DNA of 64,000 bases from Nereocystis luetkeana (GCA_031213475.1 JARUPZ010000007.1:7807586-7871585); one strand, 5' to 3'. Shown: positions 24,401 through 38,653, counted from the stretch's first letter. Made by a program: numbers and translations. Notes: generated by a model not told the origin, from the sequence alone.

Positions 24401-25168
24401 GGTAGGGGTCGGGGTGGGGGGTAGAGGCGAGGGTTATGGGTGGGAGGGGGGGGGGGGGGGGGGGGGGGGGGGTAGGGGAGAGCGAGGGGGGGAAGAACTG
24501 TACACCATGTCACAAAAAAACATCGATTCGACGCTTGAGGGTTGTCAGCTACGGAGGCAAGGGCGTGGATACGACACCGCAAACAAACAAAACTCGGGCG
24601 GGCGGAAAAAAACGAATTAAAAAAAAAACAAGAATTTCAAATTGCAACTGGAAGCTATTTCCGTTTCCATTTAACACAAAACCAGAAAACAGAAACATAG
24701 TATATACGTACCAGGTACCATTTTGTCCGGGATTTTAATGGACCTTTTGGGCATCAATACTTGTACTAATACCCAAAAGGTACTTACATCCCGGGACATA
24801 GAGGTATACAGGTATGTATAAGGCGTACGATTAGTGCCACGACAGACAGGTGTCCTGCGGTCACCCACCCACCCACCCACCCACCAGAGGTGCACCCAAC
24901 ACCGCGCAGAAACACACCCCTTCCCCCTTGAAAAGGATAAGACAAAACCATCCCTTTGCCCCCGCCCCCCTCCCAAAAAAAAAACAACTAGGAACCCCAG
25001 AACTTTCCCTATCTCCCTACTTACAGAAAGCCGAATCGGGCGCCCCGGCACTGGTTCGTCGCACGCCATGACCCTCATCGCCTGGTACTCCCGGTGCGGG
25101 TCGTAGAGGCACAGTAAACCGTCAGCGCCGGCGGAGATCACGCGGGTACCGTCCGGGGTGAAAACCAC
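18489..25168 (-). CDS. WDR90: WDR90 exons 14-20: WD40 repeats, second group, with very long inserts
   Basis: Exon 14 reads VVFTPDGTRVISAGADGLL and CLYDPHREYQAM; exon 15 has LAVIGTEPSCVLLYDLASM and FLHAVFSGDGADLLACTATK; exon 16 has DVQAW and IAACHPPAGPG. Exon 17 has HASPVTVAVFSPSGDRLVT then CDGTGVVLLWS, followed by about 150 residues of alanine/glutamate-rich insert. Exon 18 (461 codons) mixes WD strands (VCCVAWHPSSGRVVYLEG, GVVALAFSPSGSELCSVGG, FLFATGGEEGVALWLRD) with alanine and glycine runs; its acceptor could lie further upstream than 20997. Exon 19 has ITCLAPAGPRRVAVAGSGG and KLEVWDVEEA, exon 20 VVDMTWESGGFDAVLGAGDN. Exon 16 begins at a tandem acceptor (tcagcag). Confidence 0.78.
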
Positions 25169-28100
25169 CTGCGCACGCGTTCCGATAACATTGGCGTCGA
25201 GATGGGCGGGGGTGGGTAGGGTATATGGGACGTGGGGTGGGTGGGGTGGGGGGCGGGGGGGTGTACTTATTATCATGCATGGCTGTCGTCGTATGACCAT
25301 AGACTCTCGCAACGGAGGGGGAAGAAGGGGGGGGAAAAGGAGGGCGAACAAAAAAGAAAGCAAGAACACAAAGCAAGGCAAACCGGAACAAAAACGATCG
25401 TGTAACACGAGATACCAACACCACCCCACGCCCCTTCTTTTAGAACTGAGGAGCTATGCGGGGCGATCGCAGGGGCAACGGAAAAACTAAAAGGGTAACC
25501 GACCGTCTGACCGACCGGCCGACCAGCCAGTCAACCAACCGATCGACCGACCAACCGACCGAATAGCCTACCAGCCAACCAACCAAATGACCGACGAATC
25601 AACCACCCTACCAACTGCCATACAATGAGGCAAAAGTAATAAGGTGACCAAAAACAAAACGAAACAAACTGCGTGAAACAATAAGCGAAAATAACGAACC
25701 AACCACACATCCAACCGACAAACCAGACATCCAACCAACCGACCAACCGAACCCACCTGCTGCACCGCCCCCCGGTGCTGCTGAGTCTCAAACAGCGTCA
25801 TCGCGGACGGCACATCGAAGACCCTCAGCGCCCCGCTCACGTATCCCGCCACCAGATGCCACTCTTCCTCGCCCTCGCACCCAACCCCACCTCCGGCCCC
25901 GCCCCCTCTCCCAGCAAGGCCATCAGCCGGCGACAGCAACTCCTCATCCACCTCGCCCCCATCAACGTTTCCAACGCCATCGGGGCTATTAAAGTCATCA
26001 ACGTCAACGTCACCGCCGGCAAGACCGTCACTGGCGGCAGCAGCAGCAGCAGCAGCAGCATCAGCAGCAGCCGAAGGATTCGGACACCACGGGGCGTACG
26101 CGACACACGTAGGTTGATCCGAAGGAGAAGAGAACTGGTAGCGCTGGGCGCCGGTAACGAGGTCCCACACCCTGCGTGCGTCGCGCGTCAAGCAGGAAAA
26201 AAAAGTCGGTCGGTCGGTCGGTCGGTCGGTCGGTCGGTCGGTCTGTCGATTTAGGAGACAGCAGCTCAGGGAGGGTGAGGGGTGGGTGCGGAGGTGGGGT
26301 TGAGCGGGATACAGGGAGAGGCTATGGACGGCACACTCGGGGGAGGGGGGGTGGGGGGGCAGATTAAGGCAGCGGCAGTGGTTGGCTGCGGCGGCAGTGG
26401 CCGGTTTCTCAGCTGAAAAATTATCGACCAACACTAGCACTAACTTAGCCCATCATCTCCGCGAGAAAGCACTCATGGCTCATCCAGGCGGGGGGGGGAA
26501 GCCTCCCCACCGCTCAAACGACCCTCTCTCCTCGTCAACCACAACACATGGCTTTCGCATACCACGAACCAAACCAAACCAACCCCCAACCGAACAAAAA
26601 AACAGCACCATATCATAGCTTCCAACACACACCACCAAACCATTACATCACTAAATGCCACCACCAAATCATTTCATGCACTAAATACCTACCGGTATCA
26701 GGTATCACATCATCACCCCACCATCATCACCACCACCACCTCGACAGTGCCACACCATTCCTACCACCCCCCATCCCCACCAAATCACCCTACCACCAAA
26801 ACTACCCCTCCCTCCCCTCCCTCCCCCACACACCCTACCTCCCTCACCGCACCGCCCCCTCGCCACATCCTACCTGACGGTGTGGTCCTCCGACACCGTG
26901 GCAAACTCGTCCCTGTCCCGGGAAGGATCGACAGCGGCGGCCGTCACCCTGCCCCGGTGTGACCGCATGGCGGTCGTGTAGCCGTGGGTCATCACATCCA
27001 GCACGCCGATAGAGCCCGCGGCGGTCCCAACCGCTAGAGTCTGCCCGTCCTGGCTCGAGGTGACCGACACCACCGCCGACTGTGACCAGTCACGATTGAC
27101 GGGGAGGGAGGGAGAGGGCGGGGGAGGGGGTTGGGATGGTGGTGGGGATGAGGGTGGTGGCGGTGGTACACAGGGGGGGTTGGGGGTGGCGTCCGGAGCA
27201 ACGGGAGGGAGAGAGAGAGCGCCAGGGAGGAAGAGATTCGGGGCTGGGGGGCGGGAGTTGGGGGCAGGCTCGAGAGGGTGGTGGTAGTGGTGGTGGCGGG
27301 GGGTGATGGCGGCGGTGGGAGTGGTGGTGGTGGGGATGGGGGTGTGTGGGGATGGGGGGGTGTGGGGAGGTAAATGGCGCGCAAATAAGGGTTAGGAGTG
27401 GGGGGGGGGGGTGGGAGTGGTGGTAGGGGGGGGTGGAAGTGGTGACGGAGGGTGAGGGGTGGGTAGGGGGGGCGGAGTGCGTTATGGGCGCGCCGACAGG
27501 ACATAAGGGGGGGGGGGGGCGGGCGGGCGGCGAGGCGGGATCGTCGCCTACTTGGCAACCGTGCTATCGGTCGACTGCTGCTAAACAGAACGGCAGTGGG
27601 GATCGAGTGCCGCATGGCCGATGTTTCCCTCTTCGTCGGTCAAGACAGCTAACAACAAAAGCGGGGAACAACACTTACAAACAGCAACACTGCCTGCAAG
27701 ACCGCTACAGCTACAACAGCAATAACTCTATTCCGAAACACAAAGACCTTGAACGGTCAACCAGTGGTCCATGTCCATGCCGACAATGCTACAAAACAAA
27801 ACAGACTCCATGCCCCCCCCGGAGTAAGAACGGTGCTCTTCTCGAAAGGGATGCGTGGTCAATGGTCAAATGACTAAGGCAACCAACAACTGAGTACACC
27901 CCGTCCCCCCCCCCACCCTTCCCCGTCCCCTGCCCGTCCCACCACAGAGGCAGACCATAGAGCACAATACAGAAGGAAAAATACGCCCCCGCACTCCCCC
28001 CTTCCCTCTACCCCCCCCCCTTCACGCCTTCCTGCTGACCTCGTGCGCCGCCTCCATCAAGAAGTCCGAGAAGTCCAGAGGCCACAGTCGCACTAAATTA

Positions 28101-29841
28101 TCCTCCGAACAGGTGACGGCGTACCCGTCGTTAACCTCGAGGGACAGGATTGGTCCGTCGTGCAGCCGCAGGACGCACAGGAGGTTGCGCGTGTGGTAAC
28201 TCACCTAGTCCCGTGCCGTCCCATCCAATTTGGTTCCGTTCCGTGACCGTAACCGTACCGTATGGTATATTCCCATATAGTCCCACCCACCGTAGGTACA
28301 TGATCAAAAATAAAATACACAAAAATTAGAATAGCGTTAGACGTGACATAAATCAGCGACAAAAAAAAATCAGGAACAACACCAACAGCAGCAGCAGCAA
28401 GAGCAGCAACAAAAAGAAGAACCAAGACGACATCCACAAGCAATCAAACAACAACGACACAACGCCACACAACGGGCCGTATGCAACCGTGCAGCGTCGT
28501 TCGTACACACACGCTGGCGTACGCACACACACGGCACAAATTCACGATGGGAGCATACACCGTGGGGCTTTCTATCAACATGGCTCTACGATAAATTTGA
28601 GTATAATTGTGCAGAAGTAAAAATACGTATAATGGGCGTGCAACCCTTGCAGGACTCCAAAACAAAACACACACACAAAATCCAAGCATTTTTTCTCAAG
28701 ATGTGGGTGGTATTCAAAAGGGGCTAAAGGCTGTGTGGCAAGAGCGAGGGAGGCAGCTGCGGCAGTACCAGCAGTAGCAGCAGTAAATGTACCTGAAGCA
28801 CGGTCCCTCCTCGCGAAGACACGTGAACAACGCAAGGCCTCTCCGACCAGTCCGCGCACCCGTCCTGTCGTGTCCGTGTTCACCGTCCGCCAGTCAGTCG
28901 CCGACATCCAAAAGCGCCCAAACGAACCACGCGAAAAAAAAAAGAGAGAAGCAAGAGAGAGGGAGAGCGAGAGAGAAAGAGAGAGAGGGGGTTAGAGAGC
29001 GGAACAGGGAGAGAGCGAGATAGACAGATAGGCAGAGAGAGAGCAAGGGGGGGGGGGAAGAATGACGCACGCACAGAAACCGCACCGCACCGCCCGACTC
29101 CGCACCGTACCAAACCGTACCGGACGAGTGAGAGGCCATCGAGCGCGTCGACCAAGCTGCTTCGTTTTACGCCGCCCTTGCCGCCAAAAGTTGGGCCGCT
29201 ACCCTCCTGCTTGACTACATCGACAAATCTCTTTCCGTAAATATTATACCGCACAGGTTCAGTACTCCACGAGTATACTCAGCGAGGCACCCCACCGGCA
29301 TCCGCCTCATTACCGATCCACCCAACCACCCACCCACCTACCCACCCACCCCGACACACCCCAGAAAGACAGCCAGACCATCGCACGTAGCACAACGCGC
29401 GACGGCATCGAACCTGCTCCCATCTGCGCCCGGAAGAAAAACAAAGTACGTGTACAGCTTACTGCTGTTAAAGACGACCATCACCCGCCCTCCCATCATC
29501 ACCCCCTTCCACGCAATCTAGGGAAAACTAATGATGTAAACCTCGACCTCTCTCCCCCCCCCCCCCCCCCCCACCATCCCTCCAAAATACGAAAAGAAAC
29601 GATACATTGCACTGCAGCTATCTCCGTTTCCCTCGACCTTCGTGAAAACCCCCAGCGAATTCTCACCGCTCCCGCGAAGCCGCCGCAGGAGCTCTGGAAA
29701 GCCAGGTCCGTGCACTCCAGGTCCCTGGCGAAGTCGTTGAGAACCGCCGGACAGGCCGGGAGGTGCCTCCTCCTCATGCGCCAGAACCGCACGTTTTCCC
29801 TCCCGCACGAAACGAGACGCTGCCGGAAAAAAAAAACAGCC

Positions 29842-29884
<43 letters not shown>

Positions 29885-32800
29885 CAAGCAGCAGCAACAA
29901 CAGCAGCAATAGCAGAACGATCGTCATCGACAGCCCAACCGCAACAAAAAACTATCGCAGCAGCAATGACGACATCAACAACAACGTCACCGACAACCAA
30001 AAACTACACCAACAACAAACACGTCACCAACACTACCAACACCACCACCAACAACGAAGGCAGCGTCCTCTTTCACCCAAACACCAAAACAGCAGCGACA
30101 TCAACACCACCAACACACATCTCACACCCTCGCGACCCTCACGCACTGAACCCTACCCGACCCGCCGCACCACACTAAGCACCGCAAGGAAAGACAAAAC
30201 CAAAACCCAACCCAACCCAACCTAATCCAGTCCAAAATCAACCCAAAATCCGAACGACACAACACCAACGCAAGCGTGCCAGCTTCTCGAAAGGGCTGAA
30301 GAGCAATCGCGTGATTCGGCCGAGTCAATCAACACCAACAACAACACCAATCCATCACAAAAACCAACCCAACTCAACTCAACCCACAAACGAACCAACC
30401 CACACAACACCTAATCGAAACGCACCAGCTTTTCAAAGGGACTGAAGAGCATTCGCGTGATGGGGAAGTCGCTGATCTGGCGCGCCACCACCGCCAACCC
30501 CGTACCGGCGCCGTGCAAGGCCCCAGCCCTCGCCGTGCACAGCAGGGCCACGTCCCACACAATCACCTTGGAAGGCAAAAAAAAAGGGGGATGGGGGGGT
30601 AAGTGGGTGAGATACAAACGGGGATGGGGGGGTAGGCGGGTGAGATAAAAAGGGGTCCCCTTTGAGCTGGCCGGTGGAGACGGAGGTCTGAAGTCGGACG
30701 GACATCCACGCCTATCCGACTGAAAACTCCCAACCTCCACACACTTTTTTTTTTCTTTCCCCCCCATCGTACGCCTTCCACCCGGCGTACACAGTTGACA
30801 CCGACTAGTCACTATCCACCCCGAGCGTGAAATCCTCTACAGTAGACCCCCGTGGGACCGGAGACAAGCCACCAGAACAGCGATAACCCGGTTGCTATCA
30901 GCCGTCTACGAGAAGCATGAGCGCCCGCCCAGCATTGCCGGTAGGATCACGTTGCGCCCGTGCTGTACGAATTCCGTGCATGCAACCATTGTAACTCGGA
31001 CACCATGTTGAGGAATATCATCCGCCAATCATGCAGCCGCCGATTCTGCAACCGTTAATTCTACCCTCTGAACTCAACAAGAGGCTCAACAGCGAGAGCT
31101 ACATTCCCTACCAGGTACAGGTGCTTGATTTTATACCTGTGTTCTCCTGTGCTCGTCGCCTCCCACGGTGCACAGGAGGCGGTCATCGGAGCTGAAGCAC
31201 ATGGATGTCACGCCCCACCGATGCGCCAGGAAGTGAGCCACGCACTTGCCTCCCCCCAACGCGCCCGCGCCTCCGTCCCCTCGCCCTCCACTGAAACACG
31301 CCGCGTCCCAGAGACGGACGACGCCGTGGCCGCCTGAAAAAAAGGAGAGCAACGACAGAGTGCGAGGGAAGATTCGAAAACACACACAAACTCTAGCAAG
31401 CGAAAAAATGAAAGGAAATAAAAAGGAAAAATCAGAAAACGCGATTTCCTAAGGGCAACGAAATAACCCGGTCCCCCCCCCCCCCCCCTGCCCCCGCCTT
31501 CTCCCGCCTCCATCTCACCAGCAGCCCCCAATGAGTCCCCCTGGGCAGAAGCCAAGATGTGCCCAGCATGACTGAGCCGCAACCTCGTCACCGTATCCGT
31601 ATGCCCCCTGAGAAACACGTGAGGCGCCGGCGGAGCCCCTCCTCCTTCCTCTCCCGCCCTCACCCCTCTCTCGTTCCCATTCTCGCCCCCCATCTCCGGC
31701 CCCAACTTAGGCATCACGGGGGTTTCCATTAGGACGATCACGTTGTTGCAGGGAAATGCCAAAAACTCGGCCCCCTTTCCAACGAATGCCAGCGTGTCTG
31801 GGAGACCCCCCGTATAGCAGAGCGCCCGCTCCAGGCGCAGGGCTGGGTCCGGGTCGAAGTCAGGAGGGTCTGGGCGTACCGCCTGGGGAGAGAGGAGTCG
31901 CGCACGGTAGGTAGAAGAAGGCGGGGTCGGGTCGGGCAGTGGCATGGTAGGCGAGGAGGCGGGGGCGGGGGCGGGAAGGGGTTCGGGGGGGGGGGGGAGT
32001 TTAACCGTCCTTGACAGATGCAACCGCGTTTCTTTAGAACCACACTTACGTTTTTGGGGTTTAACTACTTGGAATTAGTATGGGTTTATTTGTCGAGCAG
32101 AACAGGGCTTCGGGAATTGTTTTGTGTTTTGTGTTTGGGCCGTCGATTTCGGGTGCAACGCCCCTGTGTTGAGTTGGAGAGGGGAGGGAAGCGAGCGCGC
32201 CCCGGGCCTCAAGGCACACGAGACGCCTCCACGAGTCACAAAACGCAACCACATGATACATAAAAAGCAGGCAAGCAAACGCTCAAACGCTGAATCTTGC
32301 CGTACCCAGAGTCATCGTCGTCTTGCAATCATCACCGTTGCTGTCGGATGTCACCGTTAACATGAGGTATTTTCAGTCACATTCAACCTACCATCGCCAT
32401 GGCCACCACCACAACCACCACCATCACGACCACAGCCAACAACACAAGCACCACAACCACTACCACCACCAAAACTACCCCCACCCCCACCCTCAACCCC
32501 CGACCCCCCGCGAACCTCCACCCACCTCAAGACCGGGAGGAAGCACACGCGTCACGACGGGCGGGTCCGCACCGCCCCCCACTCCCTCCCTGACCCCTCT
32601 CCTCCCCCCGCTCCTAGCAACACCCGGCACGGCAGCCACCGGAGACGGCGGCGCAGGCTCTTGACCGGCCCACCCTTCAAGATCCTCGCGACTCCAGCCA
32701 TTCGCCTGATTATCACCATCATCGCCGGTACCACCACCACCACCGCCGCCGCCACCACCACCACCACCGACACCACCACCACCGCCACCACCACCATTCG

Positions 32801-35800
32801 CGGTGTTCCTCTTCCACAGACCCACCGATCCAAAGCCCGCCCCAAACCCCCTCCCTCCCCCCCCTCCCCCGCCTCCTCCTCCCCTCATCGGAGAGAGGGG
32901 GGGTCTACCTCTGGGCGAGGGCGCGGCTCTTACCCCTCGATTCCTACCCCTGGACGGCGTTTTCGAGTCGGGGCCGGGGGTCACCGCTGCACCACCGCCG
33001 CCACCGCCGCGAAACGCCGGGCGTACCCCCGCAGGACTCGACAGCGGGGGTGGTCTTCTCCCGCCCACGCTCTTGCTCCTCCAGCCGCTAGCGAATGCCT
33101 TCACCTCGCCCCCCCCCGCCGCTCTCGCCACCGCTGCTGCCGCCGCCGCCGCCGCGACACCCTGCTTTCGGGCGGTGGGGGTGCGGGCTTTGGGCCCGCC
33201 GACCGGGGCGGTAGTGTCCCTCCTCGGCCTTGGGGTCCTCGGAGCCCTGGCGGAGGGCGCCTCGCCCCACCCGCGATGGGGTGCTGCCGACGGCGACGGC
33301 GGCGGCCCCCTCGGACTATCCGCGGTTACCACCGACTACGAATAAGGTAAATGTCGTTTCGCCGTTTTATCCCCGCAATATTCGCGCCAGGGTCGCGCCA
33401 GGGTGGGGGCGGGGAGGGGGAGGGGTGAGAATGGCGTACAGGGGACAAAATACTTGGAATCAAAGTTGGATAAAGTAAAAGGCTTCATTTTCATTATTAA
33501 TAACGGTGAGTAAACAAAAGAAGGGGACTTCGACGTCCAGTAGCAGCTAGTAATAACCCTGAGGTTGCACTGACTGAATTTTAAAGCTCACCGGCTGAAC
33601 CGGCCCGTGAGGAGAAGGATGGGAGTAGTAACCGGAAAGGGGGGGAGCGGAGACGGGTGAACAGCTAAGTGTACAGCAGCGACGGCAACATTCAATATGT
33701 AACAGCTACAACTACCGGCACTCAACCCACTAGCCGTGTCATCGCCCGACGAGGAAAAAGTCCCCTCTGCTTCCCGTGAAAAAAGAGCCAACAGTTCGAC
33801 ATCAAAATCCGTTTCGCAAACACGAGCACACCACGCGCTGGACCTCTACGAGACAAAAACGTATCAAACCCGGCGGCCAAAATCTCGACACCAACACACG
33901 CTCCTCTCGTCCCCCCTTCCCCTCCCACCCCCCTGACCAACGCGCCGTCCCTCCCGGAACCCACGCCAGCAGACCAAGAGACCACAACGGACAACGGTAC
34001 CCACGCTATCGACACCCCCTTCCCCTCAAAAACCGCCCTTCCTCCGCACCCCCCCCCCAAATACCCCCTCCTCTTACCCTCAACCTCCTAACCCCTCCCA
34101 CTCCAACTTCCACCAAAGCCTTTCCAACTGCAAACCCTAGCGACAAACCCACCGCACCGTACGCCTTACCTCGCAGTCATCCACGTCTTCATCGTCGTCA
34201 ATTTCGTCGTCCGTAACTTCCTGAGCGATGATCTTTCCGACAGTCCCGGGTTCCGAACTAAAGTGGCGTTTTTCCATTCGTCGGCGGGTGTGGGCCTCGG
34301 CCGCATTGGCGGCAGCCGCCGACGGGGTCGGGGAGACGGCTCCGGGGGGCCAGGCCGTGCGGACCGAGCACCGCCTCCCATCCCGCGGAGGGGCAGCGTT
34401 TTCATCGGGGACCTTTTTTTTTATTGGGTTTTGTTATTGTAGTCGGGAGAGAGGTCGGTTGGGGAGGGGGGGTACTCATGTCATGCATGGCCGAAGCCGT
34501 ATGATTATAGACCCTCGCATTCCTACCTTGCCGGCACGGACGTTTGGGGAGTATAATTTTGAATTTGGGTTGATTGATTGGATCATAAAAATACAGACGA
34601 GGGCAATGAGAAAACAACAAAAAACAGAAAAAAGGAGATAAGAAAAGTAACAGAGAGTGCAGCAGTACTGATATAATCAGGTCTACGAGTAGAAGCTTCG
34701 CTTCGTACGTACAGCTTATCTGTGAAAAACCACTTCCCTCTTCGCGGTTGCTTTACCCAACGTCCCTACCTGCCTGTCTACCGGCAGACCTCTTGCGGAT
34801 ACCAACAGAAAAAAACTCGCGTTTTCTGGCAAAGCCTATGCGCCACCACTATAACGTAACCGCCAAGACATTCGCACAACAACAAAAATAACCCGCTGCG
34901 ACCCCGCCCCTGCACCCGATCCCTTCACACGCTCCCACTCACCCATCAAACCACCCACAGGGTCCCTCACCGATCCACCCACCCACCAACCCATCAACCT
35001 AGCAAGCAACAAACCCACCGACCCTCTCACCCAATCCCGCCAGCACCCATACACTCGCCCAACACCCACCAAACCACCCACCAACCCACACTTATCCCCT
35101 CGGTCCTCACCTCAGGAAGCCACATCCACTTGTACGCGGCTTCCCAGTCCCCACCCCCGAGCGAGCGGAACGCCATATCCTTCGGCATGGTCTGCGGCGA
35201 GTAGACGCAGTCCGACGCGTACACGCCCCTCACGACCATGTTGGAGCCCAGCCTCACCGATCTCAAAACCCCGTACCCCTTGCCCCCCCCCGCCCCCGCC
35301 CCCGCCCTCACCCCCTCCTCCTCCACTCCGTCACCGCACCCACGCCCCTCGCGCATAAGGTTCACCATGTCGACGGCGATGACCGTCCATCCTCGGGAGC
35401 GCGACGCGTCGAAAGAAACGGGGATTCTAAGAGCCCCTCCCCGCCTAGATAACGCCGCCGTTTCCGTTCCTGTCCCGCAATCTGTGTTTCCACCACCGTC
35501 ACCGCCGCGACCGCTGCTTCCGCCGCCGCCAACCCCGCCCTTCCATGTCACCACGGCCGTTGCTGCAGCCGTCCCGGAAGCGTTGAAGTGCTTGCCGCCG
35601 AACGTCGGCGCGCGGCCGCCGGCGTGGTCACCACCATTGACGACCGCGGACGGGTCTGTCACGCCACGACCGTTAGCACCACGGCCACCGCCACCCCCAC
35701 CCCTCGGCGTGGTCGGAGGAGGGGGGACGGAGTACAGGGTGCTGAAGGTCACGCGCGTCGCACGGCCACCGGCGTCCACGACGTCTAGGTGAAAAGTCAT

Positions 35801-38618
35801 CACCTTGCTGCCGATTGGCCGCACCTGCTCGCGACACCAACACCCGACACCAACACCAACACCGAAAACACCACGAGTGCGTCGGGGTGCAGTTGGACAA
35901 AGACAACAAGCACGGTAGGGAAGGGAGCACGAAAATCAGTTTTCCGCAATACAGGCGTTTGAGATGAGGGGGATCGGCCGCGAACATGCACGGCAGGTGA
36001 GAGCGGAACAAAAAACAGTTTTCCGCAATACAGACGTTCGGGGGCGGGGGGGGGGGGCAGCGCGGACCCTCAACCGACGTCGGTTGATCGACACGAGAGG
36101 GTTGACAACAAGGGCGTCCAGTCCGGAGTGCCCCGCCCCGCCCAATCTCCTACTAGGCCAACGCCTTGCCGACAATCACCGATACAGCTCTTCAAAACAA
36201 AACAAAAAACGTTGAGATTATTTACGTCGGCATCGGCTGTGATGTGTACTATTAATAGACACCTACAACCGGACAACAAGATACCAGGTACTCGAGAACG
36301 CGCGACTTTGAGGCAAGGGTGGTTGATCATGCGCCTGAGTCATCCCGGTGTTATACATCGATAGTTCGGAGGGGTGTGCGTTGCGGGGGGGGGGTCGGAG
36401 CCCGTGCACTTGGCATGTAGCTAGGGAGAAGCGTCGCCCTCCGTCAACGAAACAGTTGGGGAAAGGGTGAAACATGGAAAACTAGGACAAAACTACGATA
36501 TTGATGAACAAGTAGTCTAGGCTACGTATAGCGTTTAGCCTAGCCAATAGAAAAGCGGCGCGCGGTCTCACGCCAACTGTTTACGAAACAGCTGGAAAAA
36601 GGGTAGGACACATAAAAACTGGAACCCAACTTTTGATAAACAAGTAGCCTAGCCTATAGCGCTTAGCCTAGCCGAAAGAGAAGAGTCGCAAGGTCTCACA
36701 CCAACCCGTCGTAAAACACTGAACAAAAACCGTTGTGAGAGCGACTAGGGGGAGACGAGAGGCGGGCGAGAGAGCACAGACGGCATAACACCGACGGCAC
36801 CGACAACGCCAACACGCTGACTGCCGCTACCGCCGCCCGTGGCGCGGAGCGCTCGCGGGAGGAAGGGGGGGAGGGAGGGAGGGAGACCCCTCCCCCCCCC
36901 CTCCGGTTGGGTTTTCTTTTTCGATCTTCGCGTACGGAAAAACGTCCCAACGCCCTCCCGCTTCCCGCCCTCGCCCACAAGTATAATGTGTACGGTGGTA
37001 CGCAGGAGGTGTGATCTGTGTTCTGCGTTCTGTGACTTTTTGTGCGAGTACTTGCACACTCGTGTGCCCGTACTGCTATAATACCGTACGGCAGAACTGA
37101 CTGATTGACCGACGGACGTTTGACTTTCGCCCGGTGAGGAGGAGAATGTGACGCCGTCTCCCCCACCGGCCTCGCCGCGCGCCCGTACCAGCCGGAGGGC
37201 GAGACTAGAAGCAAGCAAGCGAACGCCAAGGATCGCCGCCTCCGCCGCCGCCGCCGCTTGATCCGCTTACCCCAAACCCCTTTCGGTCGCGGTCCGATCC
37301 GATTCAGTCCAAGCGGAGCGTTAACGTCGTACTCTGCACATCTACATCTGATATTGCATTAGACGTGTATGTATATTACCTGGTACCATGCATCAGAATA
37401 CTGCTCTACTTTTATAAACACGACACGTACTATCATTATTAAGACCTGTATAATGGTACCATGCCATGTGTATGTACGTATGTACGTACCGTATACCAGT
37501 ATATATAACACACCATCTCGGACGTTTTTCGAAGCATAGTACCATGTCATCTGTATGTACGTATGTACGTACTGCTGTATAACACGCAAGGTAACACACC
37601 CCCTCGGACGCAAATCGATGCTATTATAGTTTTCTCTCGACAACATGGATACTGCTTGTACCATTAATATTAATATTATTAATGCTGCTGTACGTGGTGT
37701 AAACGCCGAGCGACGCGTGCGTTGAAAGATCCCGACGATACCTTTCCGAAGCCACCGTTTTCATGGTGCGCGCGGGCCCTTGTTTGGAGAAAACCAACTC
37801 TGTAATCACTTCATCCCAGGGCGTGTGTTAAATTATCACCCGTGTGATACGGGGGTACTCGTACTCGTACACGAGAACTATGTGCTGCTGTAACTATAAA
37901 CTTGTTTGGGCTGGTCGGTGTTACATGCCCGGTTACTCGCGCTGTGGCTTTTTTTTCCCCATGTGTAGGTTTCAAGAGTTTTTATGTTCTTTGTTCTTCC
38001 CCCTGCGGCTACGTACGAGTAGTAGATGATCCGAGGAACGACCGCCTGCTAGCTGTGTACTCCCGTTTCAGCTTCCGACACCCCCGGGGTAGCAAGTCAA
38101 CCACAATCCCGAAGGGCAAACCTGGTACTTAAAATACGTATTAATAGTATATATCCATATGTACGCACGATATGGTATTAATAGTACCGCCGTGGTACCA
38201 ACAGCGTGTGTGTACAATTTTACCTACTCATCGTCGTACAGCAATATAATTATTAATAGTATACTTCGAAGTACATGCATATCAGGTATCAGGTAGGTCG
38301 GAGTTTCGTTGTACAGCAGTACTGCTATCATCGCTGTACCAGGTACCAGGTATGTATTCATACGTACCAGGTATGCTGGTATCAGATATATTCGGCGGAG
38401 GAGGAGGAGGAGCAGCAGCACGCCGGGAGAGTCACCGGGACGGCTGGGCATGGAATGGCAACATGGCGGCAACACAGCGACACCTCCTGCGTTTTGCTGC
38501 TCCCCTCCACCCTCTCCCCCCACAAACACAACAATGGTTAAAAAAATTAAAGATCAAAGATTTCAGATCTCCACTCAGCACACATCGACAATTTACGAGC
38601 ACACACCCACACAACATC

Positions 38619-38653
<35 letters not shown>

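Noticed and set aside
29340-29500. Minus-strand stretch reading VMVVFNSSKLYTYF as a WDR90 exon
   Set aside because: It has no in-phase GT-AG borders, and exon 9 joins exon 10 correctly without it.
32661-33350. Plus-strand open frames of 229 and 180 codons
   Set aside because: Opposite strand of the glycine-rich WDR90 exon 5; no motif and no splice context.
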